Shown piece by piece: positions 31,707 to 34,680 of a stretch of 34,680 nt of DNA. Made by a program: the position numbers and the translations under genes. Position 1 is the first letter of the stretch. The number at the start of each line of letters is the position of its first letter. The notes beneath the pieces are model-generated. The model was not told where the DNA came from, did not search any database, and saw only the letters and a program-made list of their open reading frames with translations. Origin of the DNA: CAZDDI01 sp964504195 (GTDB lineage Bacteria; Chloroflexota; Anaerolineae; B4-G1; SLSP01); contig CAZDDI010000050.1 in the NCBI GenBank assembly GCA_964504195.1, forward strand, positions 1-34,680, given 5' to 3'.

Positions 31707-32603
31707 CTACGCCGCATAATAGGCCAGAAAGACTTCTTCCAACGAAGGCCGTTCGGTCTCAAATTCGACCACCGGGAACTGCGCAACGGCTTTGATGAGC
31801 GCGTCCATCTCGCCTTCGACCTGCAACACCAGCGATACCCCATCGCTTGCGGAGAGGATGGTAACGCCGGGGATGGCGGCCAGGGCGGCTGTGGCTAGCG
31901 GTTCACGCAGGCGCAAGCGCACGCGACGCAACGCCCGATGCACCAGTGTTTGCGTCTCCGCCACCTCCACCAGCGCGCCTTGCCGGATGATGCCTACCCG
32001 GTCGGCAATCTCCTGCACTTCGCTGAGGATATGCGATGAGAAGAAGATGGTCGCGCCCTGTTGCCGGGCTTCCTGCACCAGCCGGAGTGTTTCCTGTTGC
32101 AGCAGCGGATCGAGGCCGGCAGTGGGTTCATCGAGCAGCAGCAATTCGGGCTGGTGCATGAGAGCCTGAACGACGCCGACCTTTTGTTTGTTGCCCTTCG
32201 AGAGGTTCTTGATGGGGCGTTTGAGGTCGAGCTCGAGGCGGGCCGCCAGGCGGCGAACGTACTCCCAATCCAGGCGATTGCCGCGCAGGGCGGCGAAGTA
32301 GCGCAGCTGTTGCTCGGCGTTGAGGTTGTCTTCCAACGCCAGCTCGCCGGGCAGATAGCCCGCGCGCGCATGAACGGCGACAGGATCGGCTTGCGGATCG
32401 AAGCCCAGCACACGAAGGGTGCCGCTGTCGGGCCGGATCATATCGAGCAAGCAGCGGATGGTGGTGGTTTTCCCCGCGCCGTTCGGGCCGAGGAAGCCGA
32501 AAATCTCACCGCGTTGCACTTCTAGATCGAGCCCGCGCAGAGCGAGTACGCGCCCGTAGGATTTAGTTAGCCCGTGAATGGTGATAGCGAGATCAATAGA
32601 CAT
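31707..32603 (-). CDS. ABC exporter ATP-binding protein
   Basis: A 298-residue ATPase. Walker A GPNGAGKTT, signature LSKGNKQKVGVVQAL, Walker B LLLLDEPTAGLDPL and switch FFSSHIL are intact. Instead of the usual LSGGQ the signature is LSKGN, typical of the CcmA/NatA-like ABC-2 group. The C-terminal 80 residues form the extra regulatory part of this class. It works with the permease that follows. Confidence 0.95.
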   Translation of the reverse strand: MSIDLAITIHGLTKSYGRVLALRGLDLEVQRGEIFGFLGPNGAGKTTTIRCLLDMIRPDSGTLRVLGFDPQADPVAVHARAGYLPGELALEDNLNAEQQLRYFAALRGNRLDWEYVRRLAARLELDLKRPIKNLSKGNKQKVGVVQALMHQPELLLLDEPTAGLDPLLQQETLRLVQEARQQGATIFFSSHILSEVQEIADRVGIIRQGALVEVAETQTLVHRALRRVRLRLREPLATAALAAIPGVTILSASDGVSLVLQVEGEMDALIKAVAQFPVVEFETERPSLEEVFLAYYAA

Positions 32604-32625
32604 GATTGCTCCAAGAAAAATTCAT

Positions 32626-32662
32626 AGGCGCGACACACTTCTGCGAAACATGTGTCGCGCCT
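32626..32662 (-). terminator. Hairpin between TIM-barrel gene and ABC ATPase gene
   Basis: AGGCGCGACACA and TGTGTCGCGCCT make 12 perfect pairs around a 13-base loop. On the minus strand it is followed by ATGAATTTTTC, which contains a T5 tract, so it can end the slipin/TIM-barrel transcript. Confidence 0.65.
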
Positions 32663-32667
32663 GAGGA

Positions 32668-33336
32668 TTAACCCATCGCAGTGAGGTACTGCTCCACCGT
32701 TGCGGCGACGGCAACATCGGCAGTGATGCCCACCCAGCCATCGCCGGGCATGACCAGATTGACGACGACGATGTTCGCGCCGTTGAAGATGGCACTGCGC
32801 GATTCTTTGAGGTCCACGCCACCCGCCGCTGAGATGAACACGTCATACTTGCTGCGGATCCGGTTGATGTGACGGTACTGGATGACTTTGCCGCGCGTGG
32901 ATTCCTCATCGCGCCCGCGATGAAGCACCACCACGTCCGGGGGCTTGTGCAATAGCCGCACCACTGCGAGCGGGTCTGGCACGCCGATCATATCAATCAT
33001 CGAGAGCATCCCCAGGCGATCACAATGCGCGATGAACAGATCGAGCGTTTCGGTAGGAGAGCTGCCTAGCGCAGTGGCCGCAGTGGCGCCCGCCGCGCGC
33101 GCGAGCGTGACCTCGCCCAGTGCACCATCGGACGTTTTGAGATCGGCGACAATCTCACCACGCCACAAGCTGCGCATCAGCCGGATCCCGGCCATGCCCT
33201 CACGCTTGATGAAGGGTGTCCCGGCTTCGATAAAGACCCGCTCATTGGCGCGCAACGTGGGCAACACGCGCTGCACCAGCCCCAGGTCGTAGTTAAAGGC
33301 GAGTTGTAGATAGCGGACGTTGTTATCGAGTCTCAC
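32668..33336 (-). CDS. OMP-decarboxylase superfamily TIM barrel, hexulose-6-phosphate synthase-like
   Basis: A 222-residue barrel. VFIEAGTPFIKREG, then IVADLKTSD (the DxKxxD catalytic set, which binds metal in this superfamily), ARAAGATAATALG, VVVLHRGRDEE and FISAAGGVD, with VVNLVMPG near the end. The order and the EAGTPFIK start match 3-hexulose-6-phosphate synthases and archaeal Fae-Hps C-terminal domains. The reaction would be formaldehyde plus ribulose-5-phosphate, or the reverse in pentose supply; other members are decarboxylases, so the exact reaction is not certain. GTG start six bases after the slipin stop. No phosphohexulose isomerase gene is beside it. Confidence 0.82.
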   Translation of the reverse strand: MRLDNNVRYLQLAFNYDLGLVQRVLPTLRANERVFIEAGTPFIKREGMAGIRLMRSLWRGEIVADLKTSDGALGEVTLARAAGATAATALGSSPTETLDLFIAHCDRLGMLSMIDMIGVPDPLAVVRLLHKPPDVVVLHRGRDEESTRGKVIQYRHINRIRSKYDVFISAAGGVDLKESRSAIFNGANIVVVNLVMPGDGWVGITADVAVAATVEQYLTAMG

Positions 33337-33342
33337 CGTCGC

Positions 33343-34119
33343 CTACTTTTCAGTGGTGAATTTGCCGAGCACCTGACCGATATCGGATGGGACGAAGAGG
33401 ATAATTTTCTCCGAAGGGTCAGAGGCGATGTCGCGGATGGTCTGGAGCGTGCGCAAGTGCAGCGCAGCGGGGTTCCGCGAGAGCATTTCCGCCGCCTGCT
33501 GGAGGTTCTCGGAAGCGGTCAGCTCGCCCTGCGAGGCGATAATCATGGCGCGGCGTTCGCGTTCGGCTTCAGCCTGCTTCGCCATCGCGCGCTTCATCTC
33601 GGAAGGCAGTTCCACTTCCTGAATTTTGATGGATTCCACATCCACACCCCAGCCGCTTGTCTCCATGTCCACAATTTCGCGGATGCTATCGGCGATCTTC
33701 TCGCGCTCGGTGAGTACAAAATCCATCTCCGCGTTGCCGATGACATCGCGCAGCGCGGCCTGCGTGTACTGGCGCACGGCAAAGACGTGATCCTCAATTT
33801 TGATGATGACGGCTTCGGGGTCAACGACCTTGAAGTAGACCACCGCATTGACCAGCATGGGGATATTATCGCGGGTCATCACTTCCTGGCGGGGGATGTC
33901 CGCCGTCTTGATGCGCATATCCACCTTGCGCATGGATTGCACGATGGGGATGACAAACGTGAGACCCGGCTCGCGCGTGCCGGCATACTTGCCGAGCTGG
34001 AAGACTACGCCGCGTTCGTATTGGTAAATGGTTTTGACGGCGCTGAGGGCCAAGATGACCAGTAGCACAACGGCAGGCAACACAGCACAACTCAGGAAGG
34101 CGATAATTGACTCAGCCAT
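33343..34119 (-). CDS. Slipin (SPFH/band 7 membrane protein)
   Basis: A 258-residue stomatin-like protein. One hydrophobic segment at about 5-28 anchors it, then YQYERGVVFQLGKYAGTREPGL and the SPFH domain through about 190, including VDMRIKTADIPRQEVMTRDN and the GWGVDVESIKIQEVELP segment typical of slipins. The C-terminal MAKQAEAERERRAMIIASQGEL is the coiled oligomerisation part. These proteins form membrane microdomain scaffolds. No NfeD partner gene is seen next to it. AAAGGAG precedes the ATG by nine bases. Confidence 0.95.
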   Translation of the reverse strand: MAESIIAFLSCAVLPAVVLLVILALSAVKTIYQYERGVVFQLGKYAGTREPGLTFVIPIVQSMRKVDMRIKTADIPRQEVMTRDNIPMLVNAVVYFKVVDPEAVIIKIEDHVFAVRQYTQAALRDVIGNAEMDFVLTEREKIADSIREIVDMETSGWGVDVESIKIQEVELPSEMKRAMAKQAEAERERRAMIIASQGELTASENLQQAAEMLSRNPAALHLRTLQTIRDIASDPSEKIILFVPSDIGQVLGKFTTEK

Positions 34120-34175
34120 GGGGGGGACTCCTTTCAGATGCTAGTTGGATCGCGCGGACACAGCCGCTTACGAGT

Positions 34176-34181
34176 ATTATA
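34176..34181 (-). promoter_or_regulatory. Possible -10 element for slipin gene
   Basis: TATAAT on the minus strand 57 bp before the slipin start. A matching -35 box is not evident, so the assignment is tentative. It is divergent to the T-box promoter 30 bp away. Confidence 0.4.
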
Positions 34182-34210
34182 CTGCAAAAGAGAGGGAAGG
34201 GAATACGCAT

Positions 34211-34238
34211 TTGACATTTCCCCTACCTGTGATATAAA
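34211..34238 (+). promoter_or_regulatory. Promoter of the T-box transcript
   Basis: TTGACA (34211-34216), 16 bp, TATAAA (34233-34238). A start near 34245 would begin the leader just before stem I of the T-box. Confidence 0.85.
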
Positions 34239-34466
34239 CAACCCTATAAGGCTGTGATCGGGAAAAGTAGGCGTCAAGGCGCGGTACAGAGAGCCGGAGG
34301 CAGGTGTGAATCCGGTACCAACGCAGACGGTGAATGGCCCCGGGAGCCGCCCGCCGAAAGGCCAGTCGCCACTGGCTGAGTAGTCCGGGACGGAGACGCC
34401 ACCGTTATCAGGGCGCAGGGCATCGCCGCGAGGCCGTGTCCGCAAGAGTGAGGCTGGCTAGAGGGA

Positions 34467-34493
34467 ACGCGCTTTCACCGGCGCGTTTTTTTT
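34467..34493 (+). terminator. First terminator-like hairpin within T-box leader
   Basis: ACGCGC and GCGCGT pair around TTTCACCG, and eight Ts follow at once. It precedes the antiterminator, so it may be a second control point or part of stem III. Confidence 0.55.
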
Positions 34494-34538
34494 GTACCTC
34501 GTACCGGCAGCCTAACCGGGGTGGCACCACGGGCAATA

Positions 34539-34570
34539 CGCTCGTCCCTGCTGAGGGATGGGCGTTTTTT
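34539..34570 (+). terminator. T-box regulated terminator
   Basis: CGCTCGTCCC (34539-34548) pairs with GGGATGGGCG (34555-34564), ten pairs with two G-U, then TTTTTT. Its left arm begins right after the GGGTGGCACC box, as expected for competition with the antiterminator. Confidence 0.88.
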
Positions 34571-34680
34571 GTTGTCTGGTTGCTGGATGCTGGTTGCTGG
34601 AAATTATTTCTTGAACGATGATTCATTTGTCAAGTCCTGAAATACGTTTACAGAACGTAAGTTCTATCGCCTTATTAACT
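34571..34680. other. Post-T-box sequence to window end
   Basis: GCTGGATGCTGGTTGCTGG near 34585 is a short imperfect tandem repeat of GCTGGTT/GCTGGAT type. No start codon with ribosome binding site is seen before the window ends; the controlled gene must begin later. Confidence 0.5.

Larger units (their letters stand above)
34245..34575 (+). promoter_or_regulatory. T-box riboswitch, probable Trp (UGG) specifier
   Basis: Stem I base is GGCT...CGGG pairing with CCCG...AGCC. Inside is AGTA (34266-34269), then AGAGAG (34288-34293) and the apical hairpin CCGGA/TCCGG. The specifier side reads GTGAATGGCCCCGGGAGCC; the triplet after GAA is TGG. Near the 3' end GGGTGGCACCACGGG (34519-34533) is the T-box antiterminator sequence, and a strong terminator follows. 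Uncharged tRNA would bind and allow read-through into a gene past the window end, likely trpS or a Trp biosynthesis or transport gene. The TGG reading follows position and is not proven. Confidence 0.88.

Noticed and set aside
34245..34460. Cobalamin riboswitch, suggested by GGTGTGAATCCGG and GCCACTGG
   Set aside because: The AGTA, AGAGAG, GGGTGGCACCACGG and terminator order is that of a T-box; a proper B12 box is missing.

Overview
The window looks like part of a free-living bacterial chromosome of fairly high G+C. The protein flavour suggests Chloroflexota (Anaerolineae/Caldilineae-like): a folate-dependent TrmFO, a PTPS-related giant membrane protein, a membrane-anchored SurA/PrsA-like foldase, GAF histidine kinases and many Chloroflexota-style orphan proteins. 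That placement is inference; there is no rRNA gene here to settle it. Housekeeping genes dominate. No prophage, transposase gene, plasmid backbone or CRISPR array was seen.

Layout. (1) 281-691: a small membrane protein, followed by a MITE-like palindrome at its stop codon. (2) 838-14145, almost all minus strand: a 1028-residue multispanning membrane protein, a foldase, the rpsR-ssb-rpsF ribosomal operon, the RNase P RNA gene with a good sigma70-type promoter, a patatin-like phospholipase, two glycosyltransferases, an M50-type membrane protease, trmFO and a small DUF2007-like gene. (3) 14411-16499, plus strand: a translationally coupled pair of unrecognised genes and tRNA-Arg(UCU), closed by a hairpin shared with the convergent gene. 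(4) 16520-20190, minus: a hybrid sensor-type histidine kinase and a lipoprotein fused to a YhfC-like membrane domain. (5) 20851-23950, plus: a complete polar amino acid ABC importer (binding protein, permease, ATPase, permease). (6) 24143-29168, plus: a proline-rich/coiled-coil/zinc-ribbon protein, tilS, a deoxynucleoside kinase and an overlapping LuxR-HTH/transmembrane/kelch fusion. (7) 29188-34119, minus: an alpha/beta hydrolase, an orphan gene that ends inside an integron attC-like site, an ABC-2 export pair, a hexulose-phosphate-synthase-like TIM barrel and a slipin. (8) 34211-34570, plus: a strong promoter and a T-box leader with a probable UGG (Trp) specifier; the gene it controls lies beyond the window.

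The intergenic spaces are rich in nested palindromes and short dispersed repeats (about 695-816, 7078-7281, 12090-12209, 13599-13673, 20221-20354, 20516-20627). They look like non-autonomous, MITE-like elements of several families. The observations I would follow first are the apparent solitary gene cassette at about 30118-30850, the LuxR/kelch one-component membrane regulator, the uncharacterised coupled gene pair at 14411-16416 and the T-box with two tandem terminator-like hairpins. I did not find a clear new defence or mobile system; none of the unknown genes form a multi-gene island with nuclease, helicase or toxin signatures.
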